NCBI GenBank assembly: GCA_963831155.1
Contig: CAWHOY010000006.1
Location: 372,001 to 436,000, forward strand
DNA: 64,000 nucleotides
Reading direction: 5' to 3'
Origin: CAVRXQ01 sp963831155
GTDB lineage: Bacteria; Actinomycetota; Acidimicrobiia; Acidimicrobiales; Bog-793
In this document: one piece after another, positions 1 to 8,836 of the stretch
Layout: each line of letters begins with the position of its first letter
How positions within the stretch are numbered: the first letter of the stretch is position 1
The notes under the pieces: model-generated
Told to the model about the DNA's origin: nothing
Seen by the model: only the letters and a program-made list of their open reading frames with translations
The model's database searches: none
Position numbers and translations under genes: made by a program

Positions 1-911
1 CCCGACTTCTCGACCAACTGCGCCGCGCGGGCGGTCGCATCGTCGTCGAGGTCGTCGCGTCGCAACAGCGCTCGCAATTCGTCGGATTCCGGGCCGCCGC
101 GCTCGAGCGCCGCCACGATCGGCAGGCTCATCTTCCCGGCGCGCAAGTCGCTTCCCGCTGGCTTGCCGGTGCGCGCCGGATCCCCCCAGATCCCGAGGAT
201 GTCGTCGATCGCCTGAAAGGCGAGGCCGAGCTCGAGGCCGAAGCGCGCCAGTGCCGTTACGAGTTCGGCATCGGCCCCGGCGAACTCGGCGCCGATCGCC
301 GAGGCACAGCTCAACAGGGCGCCGGTCTTGCCGGCCTCCATGTCGCGACAGGCGTCGAAGCCGACGGCATCGGTGTGCTCGAACGCCATGTCGAGGGCTT
401 GCCCGGCGATCATCTTCGAGGTCGCGTCGGCGATCCGGCGTGCCACGCGGGCGACCGCCGCTTCCTTGGCGTCGGCGGCGACACCGAGAATTCGCGCCGA
501 CTCGAGGAGGCACTGCTCGGCGAGCGCCAACAATGCGTCACCGACGATCACCGCCTTGCCGATGCCGAACAGAGCCCACACCGAGGGGCGGTGGCGGCGT
601 TCCGCGTCGTGATCGACGACGTCGTCATGGATTAGCGAGAAATTGTGGACGAGCTCGACCGCCACGGCACCCGGGATCCCGAACTCCGGCGACGCGCCGA
701 CCGCCTCGGCAGACATCACAGCAAGCGCCGGCCGTACCCCCTTACCGCCGTCGTGCTCGACGAGCCTGCCCTCAGCGTCACGCCACCCGAAGTGGTACTC
801 GGCGACGGGACGGACCTCGGCCGACAGCGACGCCACAGCACGGTGGAGCGCCGGCGCGACGATTTCCCGCGAACCCTCGAGGATCTCCTGCGCGCTCCTC
901 GGCGTCGTCAC
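1..911 (-). CDS. Polyprenyl (geranylgeranyl-type) diphosphate synthase, 3' end cut by window edge
   Basis: Trans-isoprenyl diphosphate synthase that condenses isopentenyl diphosphate onto an allylic primer in the cytosol. It reads from a GTG at 911 and stays open to the window edge, so about 303 residues are visible of a family length near 330-360. The first aspartate-rich motif is seen as FSLIHDDVVDHD and the second as FQAIDDILG, followed by a GDPARTGK stretch typical of the family. Its GTG overlaps the hpnE stop codon (GTGA), so it is the last gene of the dxs-hpnCDE operon. That context suggests it supplies C15 or C20 chains for squalene or carotenoid/quinone tails. Product chain length cannot be read from the sequence. 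Confidence 0.9.
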   Translation of the reverse strand, partial: MTTPRSAQEILEGSREIVAPALHRAVASLSAEVRPVAEYHFGWRDAEGRLVEHDGGKGVRPALAVMSAEAVGASPEFGIPGAVAVELVHNFSLIHDDVVDHDAERRHRPSVWALFGIGKAVIVGDALLALAEQCLLESARILGVAADAKEAAVARVARRIADATSKMIAGQALDMAFEHTDAVGFDACRDMEAGKTGALLSCASAIGAEFAGADAELVTALARFGLELGLAFQAIDDILGIWGDPARTGKPAGSDLRAGKMSLPIVAALERGGPESDELRALLRRDDLDDDATARAAQLVEKS

Positions 912-2317
912 GCGAACACCTCCTGGGTACGCGTCGTCGCTCCGATTGGCGCCAAAGAGAGGTGGGAGAGCGCGGAGCTGGCCGCGGCTTTGCCGCTGCG
1001 CACGGCGCCTTCCATGGTCGCCGGCCAGCCGGTGTCCGTCCAGGCGCCGGCGAGGAAGCATCCGTCGATGCCGATCTCGGTCGGCGCGCGTAGGCGCCGC
1101 GTTCCCGGCGCACCGCGGAACGTTGCTTCATGCTCCCGGCTCACGACGGCGTCGACCACCTTTGCTTCGCGCGCCTTGGGAAACAGCTCTTCGAGGGCGT
1201 GGCAGAAGCGCTCGGTCAGCACCTCGGGCCGTTCTCCGTGCTCGTCATCGGCCCCAGAGACCGAAACCGCAAGCACCTGGCCCCTGCTCGGGTCGAGTCC
1301 GGCCGCGACCGTCTTGTCGAAGACGAACTGCACCGGCGAATCCACCGCGGCCGCAAAGTTGAGATCGGTGACTTTGCGGTCGTAGACGACGTGGACGTTG
1401 ATGATCGGTGACGACCCGAGTCCAGAAAGCGCCGCCGGGTCGAAACGCGCCGTCCTCGGCACGAGCTCTGCTGCCTGGCGGTGGGGCACCGCGACGATCA
1501 CCGCGTCGGTGTCGATACGTCCGGACTCGGTGACGACGGCGGTCACGCGCCGAGTGGCGCCGTCGCCGACCGTCTCGATCGACTTCGCCTTCGTGCGTTG
1601 ATGGATTGTGCCGCCGAGCTTTTCGACGAGCGCGGCTGCGGGACGGACGTGAACGTCTTCGAGCGGCACGTGTGCCCATCCGATATCTGCGGCGTCGGTC
1701 TCATCGAGAAGGCCCGTTTTGAACACCTTCGCAGCCAAGGCGAACGATGCCTCATTGGCGTGAACGTTCACGGTGGGCAACGTGATCAGATCCCAAAAGC
1801 GCGAAACAGAGTCTTGGGATTGGCCGTGCGCTGAGAGGAACGATGCGAACGTCTGGTCATCGAGCGTCGCGTCATCGAGTTCGACGCGCTTGATGGCGAG
1901 CGCCGCCGGGATCGCGCGCAGACGGTCACGGACCGGAAGATGCCGATAGCGAAGGAGCGATGCGATGAGGTGGGCGGGGGCCGGCAGCGAGTTTCGACGG
2001 ATCTCCGCGACATCGACGCGACCTGTCGACTCGTCCCGCCGCAACACCGGAACCGAAAGCCGGTCCTGCAGCGACGCGGAGTCGGCAGTGCCGAGCCGAT
2101 CGAGCAACGCACGGTAGGCGGTGCAGCAGCGCAAAAAGACGTGCTGGCCGTTGTCGAAGCGGAGCCCGTTGCGCTCGAAGGACCACGTCGCCCCGCCAAG
2201 GCGCGGGCGCGCCTCAAAAAGGCTGACGCGGGCCCCTTCTTCGGCGCAGGAGATCGCCGCGGCGAGCCCAGCGAGGCCACCACCGACGATGACGACGTGG
2301 CGTGAAGAAGCGCTCAT
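908..2317 (-). CDS. hpnE: Squalene-associated FAD-dependent desaturase HpnE
   Basis: Flavoprotein of the amine oxidase/phytoene desaturase superfamily. In the HpnCDE route it reduces hydroxysqualene to squalene. The protein is 469 residues. Its N-terminus holds the FAD-binding Rossmann motif VVIVGGGLAGLAAAIS followed by an acidic strand end (LFEARPRLGG), and the C-terminus has the family's FLAGAWTDTGWPATMEGA FAD-binding segment. The ATG at 2317 was chosen because it overlaps the hpnD stop (ATGA) and lies just before the Rossmann motif; the open frame extends about 50 residues upstream, but that part is low-complexity shadow sequence. The stop overlaps the GTG of the prenyl synthase gene. Confidence 0.93.
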   Translation of the reverse strand: MSASSRHVVIVGGGLAGLAAAISCAEEGARVSLFEARPRLGGATWSFERNGLRFDNGQHVFLRCCTAYRALLDRLGTADSASLQDRLSVPVLRRDESTGRVDVAEIRRNSLPAPAHLIASLLRYRHLPVRDRLRAIPAALAIKRVELDDATLDDQTFASFLSAHGQSQDSVSRFWDLITLPTVNVHANEASFALAAKVFKTGLLDETDAADIGWAHVPLEDVHVRPAAALVEKLGGTIHQRTKAKSIETVGDGATRRVTAVVTESGRIDTDAVIVAVPHRQAAELVPRTARFDPAALSGLGSSPIINVHVVYDRKVTDLNFAAAVDSPVQFVFDKTVAAGLDPSRGQVLAVSVSGADDEHGERPEVLTERFCHALEELFPKAREAKVVDAVVSREHEATFRGAPGTRRLRAPTEIGIDGCFLAGAWTDTGWPATMEGAVRSGKAAASSALSHLSLAPIGATTRTQEVFA

Positions 2318-3171
2318 GCGGCCGACAACCCAGCGAGGCTTACCGCCGCCACCCAGGCCTTTTCCCAGGTGGGGAGGGAGACCCTGTGGTCCAAGACGGC
2401 AATCGGGTTCTTCTCGATCCGCTCCAGCAGCCGCGCGTAGATCCCCGCCATCGCCGAGACGCACGCCCTCGAGCGCCGGTCCAACAGCACAAGGAGACGC
2501 AGCCCCTCGCGGTAGTGGGCGCGCGCCCGGTCTGCTTCGAAATGCACGAGGTCAACGAGCGCGTCGAGTGGTCCGGTTGCATCGGGGACGCATCCGAAAC
2601 GCGCCAAGTCTTCCCCGGGCAGGTAGATGCGACCCATCTGCTCGCGGTCCTCGACGATGTCGCGCAGGATGTTCGTCAGCTGCAGCGCGATGCCGAGCGT
2701 GTCGGCGAGCCCCGGCGCCACCTTCTCGTCGCTCGAGCCGAAGATCGAAAGCGACAACCGCCCGATCGATCCGGCGACGCAGCGACAGTAGACGACGAGA
2801 TCGTCGAACGTCTCGTAATGCTTCTGTCGGCAGTCCATCTCGCATCCGGTGACGAGCTCGCCCAACGCTGCCGTCGGCATCGAGTAGCGCTCGATCGCGT
2901 CGGCAAGCGCGATGAGCACCGAATCGCCTGCCGGCGGGTTCCCTGATGCGACCTTTTCGATCTCTTGACGGGTCTTTGCGAGGGCGATGAGTTTGTCCTC
3001 GGTCGCACCGACACCGTCACCGATGTCGTCCACCCGTCGCGCAAACGCGTACAGGGCGGACATCGCGTCGCGTTTGTCGTGCGGTAGGAGGCGGATCCCG
3101 TAGGAGAAGTTGCGAGCCTCGGCGCGGGTGACCTCCTCGCAGTGCTGGTAGGCGTCGACGAGGTCGCTCAT
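2314..3171 (-). CDS. hpnD: Presqualene diphosphate synthase HpnD
   Basis: Squalene/phytoene synthase superfamily enzyme of 285 residues. HpnD joins two farnesyl diphosphates head-to-head to presqualene diphosphate. Both aspartate-rich motifs are present: ARRVDDIGD near residue 45 and LTNILRDIVED near residue 155. The GRIYLPGEDLARFG segment after the second motif is typical of HpnD. The ATG at 3171 overlaps the hpnC stop (ATGA), which fixes the start; an upstream extension of 55 residues is arginine-rich and was discarded. It was told apart from HpnC by the order of the genes and by the canonical NILRD motif. Confidence 0.93.
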   Translation of the reverse strand: MSDLVDAYQHCEEVTRAEARNFSYGIRLLPHDKRDAMSALYAFARRVDDIGDGVGATEDKLIALAKTRQEIEKVASGNPPAGDSVLIALADAIERYSMPTAALGELVTGCEMDCRQKHYETFDDLVVYCRCVAGSIGRLSLSIFGSSDEKVAPGLADTLGIALQLTNILRDIVEDREQMGRIYLPGEDLARFGCVPDATGPLDALVDLVHFEADRARAHYREGLRLLVLLDRRSRACVSAMAGIYARLLERIEKNPIAVLDHRVSLPTWEKAWVAAVSLAGLSAA

Positions 3172-4049
3172 CGTCGTCTCCCCCTCGAGTCCCGCCAGAC
3201 ACCGAATGCGCGACGCGCGACTGAAGTCTTCGGTGCCTTCGCGGATCCCGAAAACACGTCGAAGCGTCGTTGTTCGATCGCGTCGAGCTGTGCGACGCCG
3301 CCTCCGACGAACCCGCTGATCGCAACACGTGCCCAACCGTGCAGCTGCGCGGCGAGCTTGTCACCGGATCGCAAAAGACGCCTGGCGCGGGCGCATTCGA
3401 ACGCCATCAGACGCCGGAACGCGGCCGTCGCGTCGCCTTTCGCGATCGTGCCTTCGTCGACACCGAATTCAACCTGGTCCTCCACCGGCAGGTACACCCG
3501 GCCGGCACCGAAGTCCTCCGCGACGTCTTGCCAGTGCTCGACGAGCTGCAGTCCGGTACAGACGTCGTTAGAGAGTTCCACGAGCTCGGGGTCGTCGAAT
3601 CCGAATATCGCCAGCACGAGCCGACCAACGGGGTTCGCGGAGAGCGCGCAGTACTCCTCGAGATCGGAATACGTCTCATAGCGAGTTACGCGCTGGTCCC
3701 GTCGGTTCGCCTCGATCAGGTCGATGAACGGCGAGCGCCCGATCTGTAAGCGCAGGGCGAGAGCCCCGGCGCGGCTGATTATCGGATCGGACGCCCTGTT
3801 CGACAGCGCGCGCTCGAACTCTGCCTCGACCCAATCGAGCTCGGCAAGGCGATCGCGCTGTGACAGATCACCGATGTCGTCGACGAGGCGTGCATAGCCG
3901 TAGACGGTCGTTAGGTCGTCGCGCAGAGGCCGCGGAAGGAACCGCACCGCAACGGGAAAGTTTTCGGTTCGCGCCTTCGCGTAGACAGCGTCAGGGCGAA
4001 AGTCGACGGGCGCCGCGTCAGCGGTGCCGTCGACGCGGACTGCGTTCAT
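3168..4049 (-). CDS. hpnC: Squalene synthase-like HpnC (hydroxysqualene synthase)
   Basis: Second squalene/phytoene synthase homolog of the operon, 293 residues. HpnC converts presqualene diphosphate to hydroxysqualene, the substrate of HpnE. Motifs seen are YARLVDDIGD near residue 55 and VEHWQDVAEDFGAGRVYLP near residue 170; the QDVAED form of the second motif is characteristic of HpnC. It begins at an ATG that overlaps the dxs stop by four bases (ATGA), and its own stop overlaps hpnD the same way. Translation of all five genes is therefore probably coupled. Confidence 0.93.
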   Translation of the reverse strand: MNAVRVDGTADAAPVDFRPDAVYAKARTENFPVAVRFLPRPLRDDLTTVYGYARLVDDIGDLSQRDRLAELDWVEAEFERALSNRASDPIISRAGALALRLQIGRSPFIDLIEANRRDQRVTRYETYSDLEEYCALSANPVGRLVLAIFGFDDPELVELSNDVCTGLQLVEHWQDVAEDFGAGRVYLPVEDQVEFGVDEGTIAKGDATAAFRRLMAFECARARRLLRSGDKLAAQLHGWARVAISGFVGGGVAQLDAIEQRRFDVFSGSAKAPKTSVARRAFGVWRDSRGRRR

Positions 4050-6088
4050 CGAGTGACCGTCCCCCCGCCGCCAGGCATCCGGCCACTGCGGGTCGAGGTG
4101 CGCTGACGCAGTGTCGATCCGTTCCGCTTCACACTGAGTTCGGTACTGAGCCGGGCAAGTGCGTGGCTGGCGCTCTTCGCAACACCCTCCGCGTCGAGCC
4201 CAAGCTGGCTCAAGATCGCATCCGGCGCGGCGTGCGGGAGGTAACGCGTCGGGACACCGAGGCAGACGACACTCGGTGCGGGGACGCCAGCCGCGTCCGC
4301 CGCCTCCTCGATCGCCGCACGCAGATACTGACCCGCGCCACCGTGAACGAGCCCATCCTCGGCGGTGACGACGAGGCGCGCCGCAAGGCAGATCTCGAGA
4401 AGGTCGGGACAGATTGGGCGCACGAGACGCGGATCAATGACGGTCGCGTCAACGCCGTCGTTCGCGAGCAGGTCCGCCGCCGACACGCTCGCGGCGGCAA
4501 GCTTGCCGAAGCCGACGAAGACGACATCGTCCGAACCCTCCCGAAGGACGCGCGAACGCATTTCCCCTCCGCGTGTCCCGAGCGGTGAGCCCGGGCCGGG
4601 CGTCTTCGGGTAACGGATCAGCGACGGAGTCTTGAGGCTGAGCGCCGCATCGAGCATCGGCGCGATCTCTGCCGGCTCTGAGGGGGCGAAGATCGCGAGG
4701 TCGGGAATCGCCAACCCGAGCACCATGTCCAAAATCCCGTGGTGGCTCGGGCCGTCGTCGCCGGTAATCCCGGCGCGATCGGCGCAGATGACAACCGGCG
4801 CGCCGTGCAGCCCGACGTCCAGGTTCTCCTGGTCGAAACAGCGCGAAAGAAACGTCGAGTAGATGGCGACGACAGGCTTCAAGCCGCCGAGGGCGATCCC
4901 TGCCGCCGCAGTCATTGCGTGGCTCTCGGCGATGCCGACGTCGAGGAAGCGGTTCGGATAGCGCGCCTCGAACGTGAGCAGACCGGTCGGTCCAGGCATC
5001 GCCGCAGTCATTGCGATCACCCGTTCGTCTTTTGCCGCGACGTCCAGCAAAGCCTGGGCGAACGCCTCTGTGTAGTTCTTGTCGGGGCTGCGCGGACCGA
5101 TCGAGATCGCCCCTTGATCGGTCGCCGTGCCGGGTGACGCGAGCTGGCCCGCCGCCTTGTAGTCGTGCAGACACTGCACCGTGTCTTCCTCGGCCGGCCC
5201 GTAGCCGCGGCCCTTGCGGGTCAGCACGTGCAGGACGATCGGACCTTGCCAGGCGGCGGCACGCTTCAGCGCCTGCTCGATGGCGCCGATGTCGTGGCCG
5301 TCGATTGGCCCGGTGTAACGAACACCCAGAGCCTCGAAAAAGACGTGCGGCTCGACGAGCTCGCGCACGGCCGCAGTCACGCTGCGAAGCGAGTGTCCGG
5401 CGAGATGACCGACGCCGGGAAGATCCTCGAGCGCTTTGGTCACCTTTGCCTGCAGCGACGAGAAACTCGGGTTGAGCCGAAGTTGAGTGAGTGACTCCGA
5501 GAGCCGCGAGATCGTCGGGGCGTAACTCCGTCCATTGTCGTTCAAGATGATGCAGACACGCGAGTTCGCGTGACCGAGATTGTTCAGCGCTTCGTACGCC
5601 ATGCCGCCGGTCAGCGCGCCGTCGCCGACCAGCGCGACGACTCGACGCGTCGCGTCCTCGCCGGTCGACTTGAATGCCGTTGCGAGTCCGTGCGCGTAAC
5701 TGAGCGCCGTCGAAGCGTGAGAGTTCTCGATCCAGTCGTGTTCGGACTCGGCACGGTTCGGATACCCCGACAGTCCGCCCTCTTTTCGCAAACGCGCGAA
5801 ACCCTCGCGCCGTCCGGTGACGAGCTTGTGGACATACGCCTGATGCCCCGTGTCGAACAGCAACACGTCACGAGGCGAGGAAAAGACGCGGTGCATCGCC
5901 AGTGTCACCTCGACGATGCCGAGATTCGAGCCGAGATGTCCCGTCCCTCCACCCGTCACGGCGTCGACAATGAACGCGCGGATCTCATCGGCGAGCAACC
6001 GGCACTCTTCGAGAGAGAGCGCCTTCACATCATCGGGGGAGTTGATCGATTCCAACAGCGGGTACGTGGATTTGTCGACTTCGCTCAC
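4046..6088 (-). CDS. dxs: 1-deoxy-D-xylulose-5-phosphate synthase
   Basis: Thiamine diphosphate enzyme that makes DOXP from pyruvate and glyceraldehyde 3-phosphate, the first step of the MEP isoprenoid pathway. The protein is about 680 residues against a usual 620-640; the excess is a C-terminal tail rich in Arg, Ser and Gly. Seen motifs are GHLGSNLGIVE, the TPP/metal site GDGALTGGMAYEALNN...NDN, YTGPIDGHD, and GITGDDGPSHHGILD in the pyrimidine domain. The GTG at 6088 is preceded by GAGGAG six bases upstream; the frame stays open for 40 more residues upstream without family similarity. It is the first gene of the squalene operon, so precursor supply and squalene synthesis appear co-expressed. 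Confidence 0.95.
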   Translation of the reverse strand: MSEVDKSTYPLLESINSPDDVKALSLEECRLLADEIRAFIVDAVTGGGTGHLGSNLGIVEVTLAMHRVFSSPRDVLLFDTGHQAYVHKLVTGRREGFARLRKEGGLSGYPNRAESEHDWIENSHASTALSYAHGLATAFKSTGEDATRRVVALVGDGALTGGMAYEALNNLGHANSRVCIILNDNGRSYAPTISRLSESLTQLRLNPSFSSLQAKVTKALEDLPGVGHLAGHSLRSVTAAVRELVEPHVFFEALGVRYTGPIDGHDIGAIEQALKRAAAWQGPIVLHVLTRKGRGYGPAEEDTVQCLHDYKAAGQLASPGTATDQGAISIGPRSPDKNYTEAFAQALLDVAAKDERVIAMTAAMPGPTGLLTFEARYPNRFLDVGIAESHAMTAAAGIALGGLKPVVAIYSTFLSRCFDQENLDVGLHGAPVVICADRAGITGDDGPSHHGILDMVLGLAIPDLAIFAPSEPAEIAPMLDAALSLKTPSLIRYPKTPGPGSPLGTRGGEMRSRVLREGSDDVVFVGFGKLAAASVSAADLLANDGVDATVIDPRLVRPICPDLLEICLAARLVVTAEDGLVHGGAGQYLRAAIEEAADAAGVPAPSVVCLGVPTRYLPHAAPDAILSQLGLDAEGVAKSASHALARLSTELSVKRNGSTLRQRTSTRSGRMPGGGGTVTR

Positions 6089-6190
6089 GTCGCTCCTCGA
6101 TCTCGCCGACAGGATCCGGCGACGCTCCGGCGGCTCACTAGCTCGGCACGCACCCGGTCCGCCCGTGCACCCGACCAGTACGCACAATAG

Positions 6191-6210
6191 CGATGACCAG
6201 GTGGTCACCG
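6191..6210. promoter_or_regulatory. Palindrome upstream of dxs, candidate operator
   Basis: Inverted repeat with arms TGACCA (6194-6199) and TGGTCA (6202-6207) around a 2-bp centre; outer CG/CG bases extend it to 20 bp with one mismatch per arm. It lies about 100 bp upstream of the dxs GTG and downstream of the MerR-TetR regulator gene, the position expected for an operator controlling the dxs-hpn operon. Binding by the neighbouring regulator is inference. Confidence 0.45.
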
Positions 6211-6269
6211 AAGTTGCTCACCGCCATCCTCCCAAAGGTCGCTCGGGCGGTCAAGGACGGGCCGGCAAC

Positions 6270-7106
6270 TCACTCCGGGCCTTCGGCCATTATCTCTGCG
6301 AGGTCGGGCCTTCCGGCGGCGGCACGACGGACCGCCTCGAGCAGTGCCTGTCCGAGCGCGCCCTCGGAGACCACCTCCCGCCCAGCCGATAGCTTCCCCA
6401 CCGCTTCGGACAACACCTCGCCGACGGTGTCAAGGACCGTCCCGTACCCGGGGCGACGCTGCGCGGCCAACGACGCGACGTCCAAAAAGACGACAAGGTA
6501 AGGCTCGACAGCCTTCTCGACCCGCTCCACCAACTCGGTCGCTGCAAGCGGCAAATCCGGAGCCTCGGCGACGAGATCTAGGGCGGCGCGACGGACAGAC
6601 TCCTCCACGGTCGCGAAGAAAAGCTCCTCTTTTGATGGGAAATGCCGGTAGAACGATCCCTTCGCGATCCCCGCCATCCGGCAGACGTCGTCGATCGATA
6701 CGTCCGCGAACCCCCGTTTGCAGAACAGAACGACGCCGGCGTCGATCAGTCGCTCCGGAACCGACGGGACGCCCGCAATATGAGACGCGGCGTCGATCAG
6801 CTCGCCCCACATCTCGGGATTGAACACGCCGCTGGATGGTTTGTCGTACAAGTCGGGCAACAGCTCCGGCAGCACCTTGCTGATCGCCTCGATCGAGAGC
6901 CCGCGCCGCTCCCGCACAACACGAATCAGCCGCAACAGTTCCGCGTGACGCTCGTCGTACAAGAAGCGGTTCGACGACACTCGAACGGGCTCAGGGAGCA
7001 GGCCGAGACCGAGGTAGTAACGGATCGTTGCCGCCGGCACCCCGGTGCGCTCGAGGAGTTCCGCCATAGAGAACAGCCGCGGCGTCGGCGGGCTATGCGT
7101 AGACAT
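6270..7106 (-). CDS. MerR-TetR hybrid transcriptional regulator
   Basis: Cytosolic DNA-binding regulator of 278 residues with two DNA-binding modules in one chain. Residues 12-78 form a MerR-type winged helix (FSMAELLERTGVPAATIRYYLGLGL, then an Arg-rich wing and a helix ending in EAISKVLPELLP). Residues about 117-163 form a TetR-type helix-turn-helix (VSIDDVCRMAGIAKGSFYRHFPSKEELF). The remaining C-terminal half looks like a helical TetR ligand-binding domain. The MerR metal-binding or Bmr-type effector domain is missing and seems replaced by the TetR part. It lies 181 bp upstream of dxs on the same strand, and divergent from the degV gene. Ligand unknown; control of the dxs-hpn operon is plausible from position only. 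Confidence 0.85.
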   Translation of the reverse strand: MSTHSPPTPRLFSMAELLERTGVPAATIRYYLGLGLLPEPVRVSSNRFLYDERHAELLRLIRVVRERRGLSIEAISKVLPELLPDLYDKPSSGVFNPEMWGELIDAASHIAGVPSVPERLIDAGVVLFCKRGFADVSIDDVCRMAGIAKGSFYRHFPSKEELFFATVEESVRRAALDLVAEAPDLPLAATELVERVEKAVEPYLVVFLDVASLAAQRRPGYGTVLDTVGEVLSEAVGKLSAGREVVSEGALGQALLEAVRRAAAGRPDLAEIMAEGPE

Positions 7107-7183
7107 CGACGGGACATCCTCGCACGGGCCTACGAACGGTTCGTCTCGAGCTTCGCGGATCGCGGGACGGTAAGGTCGCAGTC

Positions 7184-8014
7184 GTGGGCCGGGTGGGCGT
7201 GATCACCGACTCCAGCGCGTGCGTTCCAAAAGAGCTCGTCGCGACACTCGGCATCTGCGTGCTTCCGATCAGCGTGTACCTCACCGACGCAGGCGCCAGC
7301 GATGTCGAAGCGTTCGCGGACGCGGCGGAACTCCCTGAGCATCTCGCGAGAGAAGAACTCGCGGGAGCAAGTCATCCGTTCGTCACAGAGTACCTGGACG
7401 CCATTGAGACCCCGGGCTTCGACGCCGCGGTTCTTGTCACACCGGCGATCGAGTTCGCGACCATGTACCGCAATGCGGGGCTCGCCACGGCGTTGTCGAA
7501 GCGCCCCGCACGCTCGGTAGACGCCCGCACTGCGGCGGCGGGCCAAGCACTCGTCGTGCTCGCCGGCGCGGAAGCGGCTGCCGCGGGTGCCGATCTCGAT
7601 GAGGTCGTGGCGGTTATCGAGGACGCGGCTCGCCGCGTCGAGCTCGTCGCGTCGCTGGCATCGCTGGAGCCGATCCGCCGAAGTGGTCCACTGCCCGAAG
7701 GAGTCCTCGACGCGGCGGGCCTCGAAGGAGCGCGGAGCGTCTTTCGGATGCGCAACGGCGTCGTCGAACCGATTGGCACCGCCGCCACATCTGACGAGGC
7801 GCTATCGATGATGCAAACAGCGTTCGACGAAAGTGCCCGCGACGGAGTCGAACGGGCGACGGTGTTCCATTCCCAAGCGCCCGATCTTGCCGAACAACTC
7901 GTCGAAATGCTCAGTGGCGTCGATTTCGTCAGCGGGTTCAGTGTCGCGATGCAGCTCCACACCGGCGGAGGAGTCGTCGGCGCAGCGTGGATCCCTTCTC
8001 AGCGAGTGGAATGA
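7184..8014 (+). CDS. DegV family protein (fatty-acid-binding-like), divergent
   Basis: 276-residue DegV-fold protein. DegV proteins bind a fatty acid in a two-domain cleft; in Firmicutes (FakB) they present it to a kinase, and a role here is not established. The N-terminus VGVITDSSACVPKEL matches the DegV start motif, and the C-terminal FVSGFSVAMQLHTGGGVVG matches the usual 'GP..G.H.GPG' region loosely. The central 'LeyLkkGGRI' motif is replaced by LEPIRRSGPLPEG, so it is a diverged paralog of the canonical DegV encoded at 52858-53697. GTG start with AAGG upstream; 77 bp separate it from the divergent regulator gene. Confidence 0.82.
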   Translation: MGRVGVITDSSACVPKELVATLGICVLPISVYLTDAGASDVEAFADAAELPEHLAREELAGASHPFVTEYLDAIETPGFDAAVLVTPAIEFATMYRNAGLATALSKRPARSVDARTAAAGQALVVLAGAEAAAAGADLDEVVAVIEDAARRVELVASLASLEPIRRSGPLPEGVLDAAGLEGARSVFRMRNGVVEPIGTAATSDEALSMMQTAFDESARDGVERATVFHSQAPDLAEQLVEMLSGVDFVSGFSVAMQLHTGGGVVGAAWIPSQRVE

Positions 8015-8087
8015 TCGGTGGTCGCGAGGTGGTCTGCGCGATAACTTCTGCCAAGCCGGGAAAAGTCCGGGTAGTTGTGGAGCCCCG

Positions 8088-8786
8088 TTGACGAGCGGAA
8101 CGGAAGTCGGCGCCGCCGGGGAACCCACCCGCGCGACGGGTCCGACCAAAACACGTACCCAGCCGGAATCGATCGTCGACACCGCAGAGATCCAGCCCGT
8201 CGCTTCCTCGCGGCCGCGCAGGATTCCGACTCCTCACGAGCACGCCTACGACGAGCCCGACCGACACGCGCCGGCACCGATGGGCCTGCAAATCGCCGTG
8301 TGGTTGCTCTTCGTCGTCTTCGTCGTCGGGCTCGTCGGTCTGGCGGTCGAGCACTTCCACCCGAGCTGGGTCTCCTTCTTGCGCAACACCGCCACAACTT
8401 CGAACGGGCACCACCACGGGGCGGCATCGAACTCGAAGACGTCGCCTCCTTCGTCGACGCACTCGAGTGCCCTCACGGCACAGAGTTCGACCCCCACGGG
8501 CGCGACGTATTTGGTGCCGTCATCGTCGACGTACACGCTCGTCGTATCGGTCCCGAACCGCTGCTACATCGATGTGGCGTCGCCACCGAATTCGAAAAAC
8601 TACGTGTTCGCCTCGACGATCGATGCGAGTCAGAGCCCGAAGTCCATTACGGTCCACGGATCGTCTTCGCTCGAACTCGGAGCGCAGACGACCTCGATCG
8701 CCGTCGAAGTCTCAGGCAAGCAGGTGGGCGTCATCTCGACACCGAGGGCCGGATACATCTATACCTTCATTCCCTCGACGACTTGA
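8088..8786 (+). CDS. Single-pass membrane protein with RodZ-tail-like (DUF4115-like) domain
   Basis: About 232 residues. A hydrophilic N-terminal third ends in a strong transmembrane helix (LQIAVWLLFVVFVVGLVGLAV), followed by a Ser/Thr-rich linker and a C-terminal beta-rich domain of about 85 residues (VVSVPNRCYIDVASP... SLELGAQTTSIAVEVSGKQV). That domain resembles the extracytoplasmic C-terminal domain of RodZ, in which an rCWv-type strand is followed by an lGna.av.v.vnG segment. There is no N-terminal helix-turn-helix, so it is not a full RodZ. The TTG at 8088 with GGAG five bases upstream is the first plausible start after the degV stop. Role unknown; an envelope or cell-shape function is a guess. 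Confidence 0.6.
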   Translation: MTSGTEVGAAGEPTRATGPTKTRTQPESIVDTAEIQPVASSRPRRIPTPHEHAYDEPDRHAPAPMGLQIAVWLLFVVFVVGLVGLAVEHFHPSWVSFLRNTATTSNGHHHGAASNSKTSPPSSTHSSALTAQSSTPTGATYLVPSSSTYTLVVSVPNRCYIDVASPPNSKNYVFASTIDASQSPKSITVHGSSSLELGAQTTSIAVEVSGKQVGVISTPRAGYIYTFIPSTT

Positions 8787-8836
8787 CGAACGGCGAAGGC
8801 ACGCTGCGCGACGCCGAAGAACCTCCCGCGCGCTCG

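Noticed and set aside
251..1093. Long Arg/Pro-rich open frames on the plus strand across the prenyl synthase and hpnE genes
   Set aside because: They are antisense shadows of well-supported minus-strand genes and have no family similarity; GC-rich DNA gives many such frames.
8075..8836. A 250-residue N-terminal extension of the methyltransferase at 8837
   Set aside because: It overlaps the membrane-protein gene in another frame and is low-complexity; the methyltransferase family starts near 8837.
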